The notes: generated by a model not told the origin, from the letters alone. A stretch of DNA of 64,000 nucleotides from JBCBSP01 sp039819095 (GCA_039819095.1 JBCBSP010000001.1:124001-188000), one strand, 5' to 3'; counted from the first letter of the stretch, positions 50,078-58,993 are shown. A program made the numbers and translations.

Positions 50078-51900
50078 TGGCAGGCGAAGACGAGCCGGGC
50101 GCAGGGGCGGGCGCTTCGCTTGACCCGGCCCTGTTCGGCGTCACCCAATCCCTGGGCGGGCGCAGATGGACGCTCACCGATGCGCGCGAAGCCGACATTC
50201 AGGCGATCTCGCGCCTGTCCGGTGCGCCGGACGTGCTGGCCAGACTTCTGGCGGCTCGCTCCATCGCGCCGGAAGAGGCCAAAGCCTTCCTTGAGCCGCG
50301 CCTGCGCGATAGTTTTCCGGATCCCTCCAGCTTTGCCGACATGGATGCGGCCGCAAGCCTGATCTGGGATGTGCTTGAGGCCGACGCCCGGATCGCGATC
50401 TTTGCCGATTATGACGTGGACGGCGCGAGTTCCGCTGCGCAGCTGACCGCCTGGATGCGCCTGCTCGGGCATGATCCCATCATCTACGTGCCGGACCGAA
50501 TTGAAGAGGGCTATGGCCCGTCCGCAGCCGCCTTCGACGCCATGCAGGCGCGAGGCGCTGAACTGATCATCACGGTCGATTGCGGCGCAGCAGCGCACGA
50601 AGCCCTGCGCCACGCCGACGCCAGGGGGATGCCGGTCGTGGTGGTGGATCACCATCTGATGGACGGTCCGGCGCCGCCGGCGGCCGCTCTGGTCAATCCC
50701 AACCGTTCTGACGACCGGTCCGGATGCGGGCATATGGCGGCGGCCGGGGTGACCTTTGTGCTTCTGACCGCGCTTAACCGGGAAGGGCGCGAACGCGGCG
50801 CTTTTGAAACCACTCCAGAACCCAGCCTGATCGATTTTCTCGATCTGGCCGCACTTGGAACCCTGTGCGACGTGGTCGCCCTGACCGGGGTGAATCGAGC
50901 CATCGCCGCCCAGGGCCTGAAAGTGCTGTCTCAGCGAAAGCGGCCCGGCATTGACGTGCTTGGCCGCATCGCCGGCTGGGAAGGCCCCGCCAGCGCCTAT
51001 CACGCCGGTTTTGTGCTCGGCCCGCGAATCAATGCCGGCGGTCGCGTGGGCAAGGCGGATCTGGGCGCGCGTCTTCTGACCGCAAGGAATGACGGCGAAG
51101 CTGAACCGGCGGCGCGCCAGCTCGATCAGCTGAACGCGGAGCGCCGCGCCATTGAACAGGACATCCTGTCTGCGGCTCTTGAGATGGCGAGCGAAAGCAT
51201 GGCCGCCGATCCCGATGCGCCCGTTCTGATCCTGTCCGCAGAAGGCTGGCACGCCGGCGTCATCGGCATTGTCGCCGGTCGGGTGAAGGATCGCTTCAAT
51301 CGGCCGACCATCGTGATTGGCGCGGACCGGGAAACCGGGCTTGGAAAGGGCTCTGGCCGGTCCTGCTCAGGCGTCAATCTGGGCGCGGCGGTGGCTGCGG
51401 CGCGCGAGGCCGGCCTGCTCACCTCCGGCGGCGGCCACGCCATGGCCGCAGGATTGTCGCTGGATATGCAGCGCCTGGCCGAATTCGAGACCTTCATGCG
51501 CGATGCGCTGGCCGATCAATGGCGCGACGCCCATGAGGCCCGGCTTTACACCGTCGATGCGGTGCTGAGCGCATCCGGCGTCCAGTTCGAGCTCTGGGAG
51601 ACTCTGCAACGGGCCGCCCCGTTCGGAGCCGGAAATCGCGAACCGCGCTTCGCCTTTGAAGCATTGAGCCTGACCTATGCGGAAATTGTCGGTCGCGACC
51701 ATGTGCGCTTCGCCTTCCAGAGCGAGGCTGGCGCCGCGCTTCGCGGGATTATTTTCCGCGCCGTCGAGAACCCGATCGGGCAAGCGCTGCTGCAGGGAAA
51801 AGGCGATCGTTTTCACGCGGTCGGGCGGATCAAGGGCGAGGATGGCCGCTTCGGTCGCAAGGCGGAACTGCACTTGGAGGACCTGGCGCCGGTGAGGTGA
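50077..51900 (+). CDS. recJ: Single-stranded-DNA-specific exonuclease RecJ
   Basis: A 607-residue 5'-3' exonuclease of the DHH family. Metal-binding motifs are visible as IFADYDVDGASSAAQLTAWM (about 109-128), ITVDCGAAAHEAL, VVDHHLMDG (the DHH motif) and the DHHA1 stretch LTSGGGHAMAAG. It processes single strands in recombination and mismatch repair. It is translationally linked to glpX and ends 92 bp before tRNA-Glu. Confidence 0.95.
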   Translation: MAGEDEPGAGAGASLDPALFGVTQSLGGRRWTLTDAREADIQAISRLSGAPDVLARLLAARSIAPEEAKAFLEPRLRDSFPDPSSFADMDAAASLIWDVLEADARIAIFADYDVDGASSAAQLTAWMRLLGHDPIIYVPDRIEEGYGPSAAAFDAMQARGAELIITVDCGAAAHEALRHADARGMPVVVVDHHLMDGPAPPAAALVNPNRSDDRSGCGHMAAAGVTFVLLTALNREGRERGAFETTPEPSLIDFLDLAALGTLCDVVALTGVNRAIAAQGLKVLSQRKRPGIDVLGRIAGWEGPASAYHAGFVLGPRINAGGRVGKADLGARLLTARNDGEAEPAARQLDQLNAERRAIEQDILSAALEMASESMAADPDAPVLILSAEGWHAGVIGIVAGRVKDRFNRPTIVIGADRETGLGKGSGRSCSGVNLGAAVAAAREAGLLTSGGGHAMAAGLSLDMQRLAEFETFMRDALADQWRDAHEARLYTVDAVLSASGVQFELWETLQRAAPFGAGNREPRFAFEALSLTYAEIVGRDHVRFAFQSEAGAALRGIIFRAVENPIGQALLQGKGDRFHAVGRIKGEDGRFGRKAELHLEDLAPVR

Positions 51901-51944
51901 GCCAGCCGCTTCTGCGATCTGCATATTTCCGTCACACAGGGGCC

Positions 51945-51973
51945 TTGCATCGCCAATATCAGCGCTATATACG
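51945..51973 (+). promoter_or_regulatory. Predicted promoter of tRNA-Glu
   Basis: TTGCAT (51945-51950) and TATACG (51968-51973) are 17 bases apart, 20 bp before the tRNA; an overlapping TATATA gives a 15-base spacer. The -10 region GCTATATAC resembles the alphaproteobacterial consensus. Confidence 0.45.
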
Positions 51974-51992
51974 AAGCGCTAACTCGCGATGC

Positions 51993-52067
51993 GGGCCCTT
52001 CGTCTATCGGTTAGGACGCCAGGTTTTCAACCTGGAAAGAGGGGTTCGATTCCCCTAGGGCCTGCCA
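51993..52067 (+). tRNA. tRNA-Glu (anticodon TTC)
   Basis: Acceptor GGGCCCT/AGGGCCT (first pair G-T), anticodon stem CCAGG/CCTGG with loop TTTTCAA (anticodon TTC), and a T arm GGGG/CCCC with TTCGATT. CCA is encoded. Length is 75. A variable cassette starts after it. Confidence 0.95.
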
Positions 52068-52406
52068 TTCGCGCGTTTCTCCTGAGCAGATTCGGTGAGC
52101 ATTCTTCAGCTAGGAAGAGCGCCTTCGTGCGGACGCCTGGATGGCGCGTTCACTGTGCTGAAAACTCTCATATCGATGCGCTCAGTCTTGGACCGCCTCG
52201 GTCTTGCTGACTGTCTTGAATGGCATGTCGAGCGCTCCTGGCCAAACCAACACGCCTCCAGCCAACCGAATAGCGGGCCCTTTGGTAACAGATGTCAAAG
52301 CCTGAGGCTGTGACAGCTGAGTCGAATCGTCTCAACGTTGTTCAACTGGCAAACGCATGACACCAAAATACAATCTTAGCGGTCCATTTTGTTGGGAGAG
52401 CGTTTG
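52068..52406. other. 340-bp intergenic region between tRNA-Glu and the radical SAM gene
   Basis: I see no convincing gene or structured RNA here. Short open frames exist, for example a 26-codon ATG frame at 52225-52305 without a ribosome site. A second copy of the tRNA-Glu 3' end, as expected for an integrated element, was not found nearby. The region probably holds the promoter and leader of the radical SAM gene. Confidence 0.5.
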
Positions 52407-53690
52407 ATGACGGCGCTGGACATCTACGCAAGAGAGGCTCGGCATGTTGGGCTTTCGGGGCCATCCGAGAACAATGCGACCTCCTTTGCAGTGAGGGATC
52501 CCGGCGCTAGTGAGACGCCGGAGGTTGAGTTCCATCGCCCCCCGATCGGTGAGGGCTCAGCGCCGCTAGCCACGCCGGCGCCATCGATTTTCAAAGCCGA
52601 TCCCGGACTTGGGGACGCTTACGAGGTGGCGCGCCGGGTGCGGCGAGCTGTTCGACCTGTGCTGACCGTTGAGGCGACCTCTACCTGTAATCTGTTATGC
52701 GAGGGGTGCTTTTACTTCCACGATGATTTCGAGCCGTTAGACGAGCCGGAACAGGTCGAGGTCTGGCGCGCATTCTTTCAGCACCGCTATGATGAAGGCG
52801 ATCGATACGCCGTGTTTCATGGCGCGGAACCGGCTTTGAAACAGGACCGGCTTTTGGCCGCCGGCGAACTGTTTTCACGCGGCATCGTCTACACCAATGG
52901 CACGATCCGAATGTCCCCTGACATTCCCTTTGTGCGGTGTGTGTCGATATGGGGTGATGAGCATTCCACGACGAAGATTCGCGGCGCAGGCGTCTACCGC
53001 AAGGCTCTGCGCAATTTTGAGAATGACGACAAGGCGCGTTTCTCCGTTGTCGTCAACGCCCAGAATTATCGCTCGCTGCCGCAGATCGCGGAGGATATGC
53101 ACGCGGCCGGCGTGTCAGCGACGATCAGCTATTTCTCCCCGTCTTTCAGCTATATGGAGAAAATCCGCGCCGCCGCACCGAACGACAGACGCTTCTTCCG
53201 CTTCTCAAACGCCAAAGACAACATGCTGTTGTCTCCAGAAGAGTTCGCACGCATTCGCGATATGATGGACGAGTTGACGGCGAAGTACCCAGACACGGTG
53301 ATCCAGGGGCGCGCTTTCAATGACTGGCTGACTGCGCCGGGGGGGCGCTATGAGCTTGGTGAAGATGGCGTCGCCGGCATGTGCGCTGTCCGACCGCGTT
53401 TCGGCCACGAGATGTACGCCACGGATCTAAAGCCTATCCGCGAGAAGTGTGCGTTGGCGGACAATGACTGCACTGAGTGCCGCGTGACCCAGGTCGCCAC
53501 CACCTCTTTGCTACACGGGCTGAAATACTACGCTTCGAGCGCAGAGGACGTGGCGTTCTGGGTGGAATGCGCGCTCCAGGCCGGAAGGGTCTTCCTTCGT
53601 GATGACGACACGGAGGTCTGGGGCGAGGGGCCGCCATCCATGCATGACTGGCGGGAGCATTTCGGCGTTCTGACCCCGCCGCCGCGCTGA
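52407..53690 (+). CDS. Radical SAM enzyme of unknown function
   Basis: A 427-residue protein from ATG 52407, with GGGAGAG 7 bases before it. The radical SAM cluster motif is Cys94-x3-Cys98-x2-Cys101 in TCNLLCEGCFYFHDD. A domain of about 65 residues rich in Pro, Ser and Glu precedes it. The C-terminal part contains more Cys (GMCAVRPRF, EKCALADNDCTEC) that could bind an auxiliary Fe-S cluster, a layout like SPASM or twitch enzymes, though the spacing is not classic. It is followed 12 bp later by an MBOAT acyltransferase gene. It may modify a small molecule or carbohydrate. No RiPP precursor is apparent. Confidence 0.75.
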   Translation: MTALDIYAREARHVGLSGPSENNATSFAVRDPGASETPEVEFHRPPIGEGSAPLATPAPSIFKADPGLGDAYEVARRVRRAVRPVLTVEATSTCNLLCEGCFYFHDDFEPLDEPEQVEVWRAFFQHRYDEGDRYAVFHGAEPALKQDRLLAAGELFSRGIVYTNGTIRMSPDIPFVRCVSIWGDEHSTTKIRGAGVYRKALRNFENDDKARFSVVVNAQNYRSLPQIAEDMHAAGVSATISYFSPSFSYMEKIRAAAPNDRRFFRFSNAKDNMLLSPEEFARIRDMMDELTAKYPDTVIQGRAFNDWLTAPGGRYELGEDGVAGMCAVRPRFGHEMYATDLKPIREKCALADNDCTECRVTQVATTSLLHGLKYYASSAEDVAFWVECALQAGRVFLRDDDTEVWGEGPPSMHDWREHFGVLTPPPR

Positions 53691-53702
53691 TGCAACGGCG
53701 CG

Positions 53703-55163
53703 ATGTCCTTCGCGTCCTACGGATTTCTGTTTGAGTTTCTGCCGGTCGCGCTTGCGCTCGTCTGGCTGGCCACGGCGGTCTCATCGCGGCTGATACTGCC
53801 GGCGATACTGCTCGTCTCTCTCGCCTTTTATGCGTTCAGCTCGATCGCTCATCTGGGTCTGCTGGCCGGTCTGGTCGTGGCGACCTGGTCGATCAGCTGG
53901 ATCTGGGATGCGGTGAAGTCCACAGTCTTCAAGCGCGTTCTGCTGACCCTTGCCATCCTGCTGAATCTGGGCGCGCTCGGCATCTGGAAGTATGGCGACT
54001 CCCTGATTGAGGTCTGGAACGCGATCGGCCTGCCGTACGCTGAGCAGCCCGGTCTTCTCCTGCCGCTCGGTATCTCCTTCTACGCGCTGCAGCAGATCGG
54101 CTATCTCGCGGATCTGGCGCGGGGGCGGACGGAACGGCGTTCTCTGGGCGAGTACGCCGCTTTTGTCCTATTCTTCCCGCAATTGCTGGCCGGCCCAATC
54201 GTGAAGCATAGCCGCATGTCGGCTGAGTTTGACCGTCTGCGCGCCGGCATCGGCATCTCTGAGCGCATGGATATGGCCGCGATCGGCTTTGTCTGGATCG
54301 CTATGGGTCTGTTCAAGAAAACCGTTATCGCCGATACGCTTGGCCGCATCATCACGCCCCATATCGCTCTGGCTGCGAGCGGCGAGATTGCGAGCTGGCA
54401 GGCCTGGCAGATCTTTCTCGCCGGCGCGCCGCGCATTTATTTCGACTTCAGCGGATATAGCGATATGGCCATCGGCCTCGGGCTGCTGTTCGGCATCCGG
54501 CTGCCCTATAATTTCGATGCGCCGTTCCGGGTGGATAACTTCCGCGAGGGCTGGCGGCGTTGGCACATTACATTCCATCAATTCATCCGTGATCATGTGT
54601 ACGCGCCCCTGCGGCGGCTTTTCCCGAACTGGTCGTTCGCGCCGCTCTTCGCGCTCTTCGTGTCCGCCATTCTGTCCGGGCTATGGCATGTCGATAATCT
54701 TCAGTTTGTCGCATGGGGGACCGCGCTTTTCGTCTTCCTCTGGGCCGGTTCACGGCTGAGCTTCCGGGTCGGCAAAGGCGGCAATCTGGCCCGCTATATG
54801 GTTGTTGAAGTCGCCGCCTGCGGGGTGCTGACGACCTTGCTCCTGGTCGCCAGTGCGGACGTGATGCGCGTGTTGACCGCTCTGTTCGCCTTCAGCGCGG
54901 GAAGTGGAGCGGCGCAGACGCCGCTCTGGCTGATCGGCCTGCAATTCGCTTTCATCATAGGCATTTACGCGTTCGCCAAGACCGAGATATCCACCCAGAT
55001 TCTGCTTAATGGCGCGCACGATCACAAACGCCGCCATATCTTCGGCTGGCGACCGCCGGTGTTCAGACTTGAGCCCTTCTGGGCGCTCTTCTTTGCAGCG
55101 CTCTTCCTGTGCGGGCTGTGGTTTGCGGGTTTCAGCGCGCCCTTCATCTATTTCCAGTTCTAG
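53703..55163 (+). CDS. MBOAT family O-acyltransferase (AlgI/DltB-like)
   Basis: A 486-residue protein with about 11 membrane helices. FDFSGYSDMAIGLGLLFGI (about 240-258), NFDAPFRVDNFREGWRRWHIT and the conserved LWHVDNLQFVAWG with the likely catalytic His329 are the MBOAT hallmark. MBOAT enzymes transfer acyl groups across the inner membrane to sugars, teichoic acids or polysaccharides, often with an SGNH partner, and the next gene supplies one. The preceding gene is a radical SAM enzyme, an unusual association. Confidence 0.9.
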   Translation: MSFASYGFLFEFLPVALALVWLATAVSSRLILPAILLVSLAFYAFSSIAHLGLLAGLVVATWSISWIWDAVKSTVFKRVLLTLAILLNLGALGIWKYGDSLIEVWNAIGLPYAEQPGLLLPLGISFYALQQIGYLADLARGRTERRSLGEYAAFVLFFPQLLAGPIVKHSRMSAEFDRLRAGIGISERMDMAAIGFVWIAMGLFKKTVIADTLGRIITPHIALAASGEIASWQAWQIFLAGAPRIYFDFSGYSDMAIGLGLLFGIRLPYNFDAPFRVDNFREGWRRWHITFHQFIRDHVYAPLRRLFPNWSFAPLFALFVSAILSGLWHVDNLQFVAWGTALFVFLWAGSRLSFRVGKGGNLARYMVVEVAACGVLTTLLLVASADVMRVLTALFAFSAGSGAAQTPLWLIGLQFAFIIGIYAFAKTEISTQILLNGAHDHKRRHIFGWRPPVFRLEPFWALFFAALFLCGLWFAGFSAPFIYFQF

Positions 55164-55173
55164 GAGATCGCCC

Positions 55174-56262
55174 GTGGATCCTGCTCCTTCCTCGCCAAAA
55201 GCCCGGCTGGGGTTTTTGGTCGTCGCGGCGACCGTCATTGCGTTCAGCACTGCGGTCTATCTGTTGCGCCCGACTGGGGACGTCGTCACCGCCGCTGAGG
55301 TGACCGCGCCGGACTTTGTCGCCGGACTGCGCGATAAGGGACGGGGAGAAGCGTGCATCGCACTGGCGGTGCGCGGGGATGTCGATCTGCTGATCGTGGG
55401 CAGTTCCCATGCCTATGCCGGCATCGATCCTTTCATCCTGGCCCAGGCTGGCCCCGGACAGTCGGCGGCTCTGTGTGCGGTCGCTGGCTGGAACGCCCTC
55501 AGCTTTGCCGCCCTGATCGAGTTTCTGGAAACCGAGCGCATCACGCCGCGACGCCTTGTCTGGCTGGCGGACGGAGCGGCGATGCGTCAGCTCCCCAATG
55601 GCGAGCGCTTCGTTGAAATGATTGAGCGCTTCCTGCTTGACGCAAGCCACCAGCGAAGCGTCCAGGAGAACTGGCGCGATGCGATAGATGAGGGCCATGC
55701 GGTCTTCCGCCTCGATGAAGCCGGCCGCGAGGACAGGCTTGAGCGTCAGCGCGACGGGCTTGCCCGCATTAATCCTGAGGCGGTGGAGGCGCTGGCGACC
55801 GGGCCGGGGCGCGCCAGTCTTGATGTTCTGAAGACGGCCATGGAGCGCTCAGAGCCCTTGCCCGGCGCTCGACAGGCCTTGCGGCGTCTGTGTTCGCAAG
55901 CTGTGCAGAGGAATATCCGCCTGGATGTCGTACTCTCGCCGGTTCCTGATGGCACGGTCCAGGCGATGTCGGGCCTCCTTGCCTCACCAGAAGAGCTGGC
56001 CGATGCGCTGGGTGAGAGCCTGCCGTGCGCGCGCCGGGTGATCCATCGCCCATTGGAGCAATGGGGCCTGGACGCCCGCCACTTCGTCAATCGAAGCGCG
56101 GATCCCGACTACTCGTATGAAATCTGGAACGACCCGGATGCGTTTATTACTCACTATGAAAGCCTCAGCCCGCGCGCTCGGCTTGATGTCTATGACAGCA
56201 ATCATTTGAACGCCGCCGGCGCTGAAATCTTTACCCGAGCGGTGCTCCAGGCCATTGATTAG
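55174..56262 (+). CDS. SGNH hydrolase-like membrane protein (AlgJ/DltD-type partner)
   Basis: A 362-residue protein with an N-terminal membrane anchor (about residues 13-32) and a periplasmic domain. GTG 55174 is chosen since TAGGAG, which includes the MBOAT stop, precedes it by 8 bases. The domain starts with LLIVGSSHAYAGIDP (Ser77-Ser78-His79) and ends with YDSNHLNAAGAEIF (Asp341, His344), the arrangement of SGNH-type acyltransferases such as AlgJ, AlgX and DltD. It probably takes the acyl group from the MBOAT protein. The substrate is not known. Confidence 0.72.
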   Translation: MDPAPSSPKARLGFLVVAATVIAFSTAVYLLRPTGDVVTAAEVTAPDFVAGLRDKGRGEACIALAVRGDVDLLIVGSSHAYAGIDPFILAQAGPGQSAALCAVAGWNALSFAALIEFLETERITPRRLVWLADGAAMRQLPNGERFVEMIERFLLDASHQRSVQENWRDAIDEGHAVFRLDEAGREDRLERQRDGLARINPEAVEALATGPGRASLDVLKTAMERSEPLPGARQALRRLCSQAVQRNIRLDVVLSPVPDGTVQAMSGLLASPEELADALGESLPCARRVIHRPLEQWGLDARHFVNRSADPDYSYEIWNDPDAFITHYESLSPRARLDVYDSNHLNAAGAEIFTRAVLQAID

Positions 56263-56301
56263 CCGGCGCTCCATTCCTGGGCTGTAATGTGAAGCGCCGC
56301 T

Positions 56302-56802
56302 CTAACGTTCAGCGCCCGCCTTTCGCAGGAGCTTGTTCAAGGCCTTCATTTCAGCCTCGGACAGACGCGCAATGACCTTTGCGGCGTCCGCATACCGTTC
56401 AGAAAGCGCGGCGTCCGCCTGCACGAGACCGCGTTCGGTGAGCCGCACATGCTTGACGCGGCGATCGCGTTCATCGACGCGCCGGGTGATCATCCCGGCC
56501 GCTTCCAGCCTTTTCAGACAGGCGGTCATTGCGCCTGATGTGATCATGACGCGGCGTAGCAATTCCGCCGGCGTCAATTCATAGGGCGGTCCGGCGGTCC
56601 GCAACATGCCCAGCGTGTCGTAGTCGGTGTAGTGAAAGCCAAGCGCCTGGACGGTGCGGGTTGCGCGCTCTTCCATCTTGCGACCGGTGAAAATGATGCG
56701 GCTGGCGGTTTCCACAAGCGCGGTATCGATGTCGGGACGTTCGCGGGCGAAGTCCGCAACGATCTCATCAATCATATCGTGTGGGGCGGGACGCTTGGCC
56801 AT
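56302..56802 (-). CDS. MarR family transcriptional regulator
   Basis: A 166-residue winged-helix protein from ATG 56802, eight bases after AAGG. It has ELTPAELLRRVMITSGAMTACLKRLEAAGMITRRV (about 85-119), then DERDRRVKHVRLTERG, the MarR recognition helix and wing. It lies back to back with a CPBP protease gene, 75 bp away, with a perfect 16-bp palindrome between, so it likely controls itself and the CPBP gene. Confidence 0.92.
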   Translation of the reverse strand: MAKRPAPHDMIDEIVADFARERPDIDTALVETASRIIFTGRKMEERATRTVQALGFHYTDYDTLGMLRTAGPPYELTPAELLRRVMITSGAMTACLKRLEAAGMITRRVDERDRRVKHVRLTERGLVQADAALSERYADAAKVIARLSEAEMKALNKLLRKAGAER

Positions 56803-56837
56803 AAGGAACCCTTGCATATCAGCGGGCAAGCGATAAT

Positions 56838-56853
56838 ATCTTTATATAAAGAT
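56838..56853. promoter_or_regulatory. Perfect 16-bp palindrome between MarR and CPBP genes
   Basis: ATCTTTATATAAAGAT is its own reverse complement, and lies 36 bp before the MarR start and 25 bp before the CPBP start. MarR proteins bind such palindromes of 16-20 bp as dimers and often repress the divergent gene. Regulation is inferred from position. Confidence 0.6.
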
Positions 56854-56877
56854 TAATAGGAGGCGCGGCTTGCGATT

Positions 56878-57504
56878 ATGATTATCCAAGAAGGTATCAA
56901 CACGCTTGTCCAGCTGGCTGTCGTGCTCGTCGTCTGCGGTCTTGTCTGGCTCGTGTTCGGAAGAAAAGGCGTCGGGTTTCGTCAATATCTCGGCCTGTAT
57001 GCGCCGCCGCTGGGCGGTTGGATCGCAGCGCTGATCATCTTCATGGTCTGGGGCGCAATCACCACGACGCTCTACATGATACCGGAGCTGACCGAAGCTG
57101 TGACCGCAGACAATACTGTTGCCGGCGGTCTGCGCGCGTTTGGCTTCAGCGGTCAGACCATGGTGTTGATCCTGATCATCGCGGTGTTCAAGACCGCGTT
57201 AACCGAGGAGATCTTCTTCAGGGGGCTGATCGCCAAACGCTTGATCCATCATGCCGGGTTCCGGGTTGGCAATACGCTCCAGGCGCTGCTGTTCGGCTCG
57301 GTTCACTTGCTCATCTTCGTGATTCCGGGAGGACCGGAATTCACCCCGATGCTCGGTCTCGCCTTCCTCTGCCTGCCGGGCGCAGCCGGCTGGCTGATGG
57401 GCTTCGCCAATGAACGATACGGCGCCGGCTCCATCGCCCCGGGCTGGCTCATTCACGCACTGGGAAACGCGACATCCTATCCGATCATGGCGTTCCTGCT
57501 CTAG
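56878..57504 (+). CDS. CPBP family intramembrane glutamic protease (Abi/CAAX-like)
   Basis: A 208-residue membrane protein with about six helices. The CPBP motifs are visible: Glu110-Glu111-x3-Arg115 in TEEIFFRGL, His143 in FGSVHLLIF, and His193 with Asn197 in LIHALGNATS. Relatives cleave CAAX proteins, bacteriocin leaders or give bacteriocin self-immunity. The substrate is unknown. AGGAGG is 14 bases before the ATG, longer than usual. It is probably regulated by the divergent MarR protein. Confidence 0.88.
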   Translation: MIIQEGINTLVQLAVVLVVCGLVWLVFGRKGVGFRQYLGLYAPPLGGWIAALIIFMVWGAITTTLYMIPELTEAVTADNTVAGGLRAFGFSGQTMVLILIIAVFKTALTEEIFFRGLIAKRLIHHAGFRVGNTLQALLFGSVHLLIFVIPGGPEFTPMLGLAFLCLPGAAGWLMGFANERYGAGSIAPGWLIHALGNATSYPIMAFLL

Positions 57505-57525
57505 CAGCGGTCCGCCTGCACGCGC

Positions 57526-58053
57526 TCAGCCCTGAACGCGCGCCAGCGCTTCGGTGATCAGCTGGCGCGCCCGCTCAGCGCCCTGCCAGCCTTCCACCTG
57601 CACCCATTTGCGCGGCTCAAGATCCTTATAGTGCTGGAAGAAGTGAGTAATCCGCGCCAGCTGCGACGGGTGAACATCACTGTGGTCCTTTATGTCGTCA
57701 TAGAAAGGCGTCAGCGAGGCGTGCGGGGCGGCGAGGATTTTCTCGTCCAGCCCGCTCTCATCTTCCATCAGGAGCACCCCAACGGGGCGCGCGCGCACCA
57801 CACAGCCCGGAATGAGTTCCGTCTGGCCTAGCACCATGACATCGATCGGATCGCCGTCATCGGACAGGGTGTGGGGCATGAATCCGTAATTGCACGGATA
57901 GCGCATGGGCGTGTGCAGGAAGCGGTCGACGAAGACCGTGCCGGAATTTTTATCGAGCTCGTATTTGACCGGCTGACCACCTACAGGCACTTCAATGATG
58001 ATATTAATGTCTTCAGGCGGGTTCTGACCGGCGGAGATGTTTTCGATACGCAT
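57526..58053 (-). CDS. ppa: Inorganic pyrophosphatase
   Basis: A 175-residue soluble family I pyrophosphatase from ATG 58053, eight bases after GAGG. The active-site motif GDPIDVMVL, with FVDRFLHTPMRYPCNYGFMP ahead, and the KDHSDV segment are intact. It is convergent with the CPBP gene. A membrane pyrophosphatase (hppA) is also encoded, so the cell has both soluble and pumping enzymes. Confidence 0.96.
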   Translation of the reverse strand: MRIENISAGQNPPEDINIIIEVPVGGQPVKYELDKNSGTVFVDRFLHTPMRYPCNYGFMPHTLSDDGDPIDVMVLGQTELIPGCVVRARPVGVLLMEDESGLDEKILAAPHASLTPFYDDIKDHSDVHPSQLARITHFFQHYKDLEPRKWVQVEGWQGAERARQLITEALARVQG

Positions 58054-58184
58054 GGCGAGGCCTCGTGGACGGATTTTGCGTCCTGCTAACGCTGGGGCAG
58101 GGCGGCGGCAAGCATTTGCGGCGCCTGCGAAGAAGGGCACACGCCCGATTGCGCCGCGCGCAAGCCAAGGCTAGCTTGCCGGCC

Positions 58185-58805
58185 ATGATCCGAACATCGC
58201 TTTCCGCCTTCGCCCTTAGTCTCATCCTCGCAGCCGCCGCCTGCGCTCAATCGGCGGAGCCGGGGCCGAACGACTCCGTGCTCGACCCCACTGCGCCGGA
58301 CGCGATTGTCGTCTATGGAGGGCCGGAAGCGCTGGGCGTGGAGAAAGCGGACGGCGAGCTGGTCCTGTTCCAGGTTGAAATCGCCGATGACCCGGTGAAC
58401 CGCCAGCGCGGCATGATGTTCCGCGAGAGCCTGGATGAGGGCGCGGGCATGCTGTTTGATTTCGGCGAGGTGCGCCCGGTTTCCATCTGGATGCGAAACA
58501 CGCTGATCCCGCTGGATATTCTGTATGTTCGCCAGAACGGCCTGATTGGCAAGATCATCGCCAACGCCCAGCCCATGTCGGAGCGCCAGCTCTGGTCTGA
58601 CTATCCGGTTCTCGGCGTGATCGAACTTAATGCCGGCGCTGCTGCTGCCGCCGGCATTCAGCCCGGCGACCAGGTTCTGCACCCTGTTTTTGGGACGAAC
58701 CTGCCCGAGCCGGGCGAAGCGGCCTCGGATGAGCAAGCTGCGTCTGAGCCGGTTTCGCAGGAGGCTGAGCTCCCTCCGGCTGAGGCCGAAGGCGAGGAAG
58801 GCTGA
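58185..58805 (+). CDS. Exported DUF192 family protein
   Basis: A 206-residue protein from ATG 58185 with a signal peptide that ends AAAACAQS, a possible lipobox. The DUF192 domain has QRGMMFRESLDEGAGMLFDF and VSIWMRNTLIPLDILYVRQN, then VLGVIELNAGAA. Function of the family is not settled. The last 40 residues are an acidic, Ala/Glu/Pro-rich tail that is probably disordered. A tRNA-Pro gene follows. Confidence 0.85.
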   Translation: MIRTSLSAFALSLILAAAACAQSAEPGPNDSVLDPTAPDAIVVYGGPEALGVEKADGELVLFQVEIADDPVNRQRGMMFRESLDEGAGMLFDFGEVRPVSIWMRNTLIPLDILYVRQNGLIGKIIANAQPMSERQLWSDYPVLGVIELNAGAAAAAGIQPGDQVLHPVFGTNLPEPGEAASDEQAASEPVSQEAELPPAEAEGEEG

Positions 58806-58877
58806 ACCTGCTCGCCCCGGCGTCTTGCCTCGAGTCGATCTCGGCACTACACCGGCAATCACAACACACGGTCCTGT

Positions 58878-58954
58878 CGGGGCGTAGCGCAGCCTGGTAG
58901 CGCATCTGCTTTGGGAGCAGAGGGTCGTTGGTTCAAATCCAGCCGCCCCGACCA
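58878..58954 (+). tRNA. tRNA-Pro (anticodon TGG)
   Basis: Acceptor CGGGGCG/CGCCCCG, anticodon stem TCTGC/GCAGA with loop TTTGGGA (anticodon TGG), T loop TTCAAAT and encoded CCA, total 77. A second tRNA-Pro (GGG) is at 35991, so two proline isoacceptors are present. Confidence 0.96.
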
Positions 58955-58993
58955 CGCCGTTCAAGTTCGCAAGACGGGATGTGAGAGCCTTTC

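Noticed and set aside
52225..52305. 26-codon ATG frame before the radical SAM gene as a possible peptide substrate
   Set aside because: No Shine-Dalgarno sequence, no leader motif, and no Cys-rich or repetitive core. The evidence is too weak to call a precursor.
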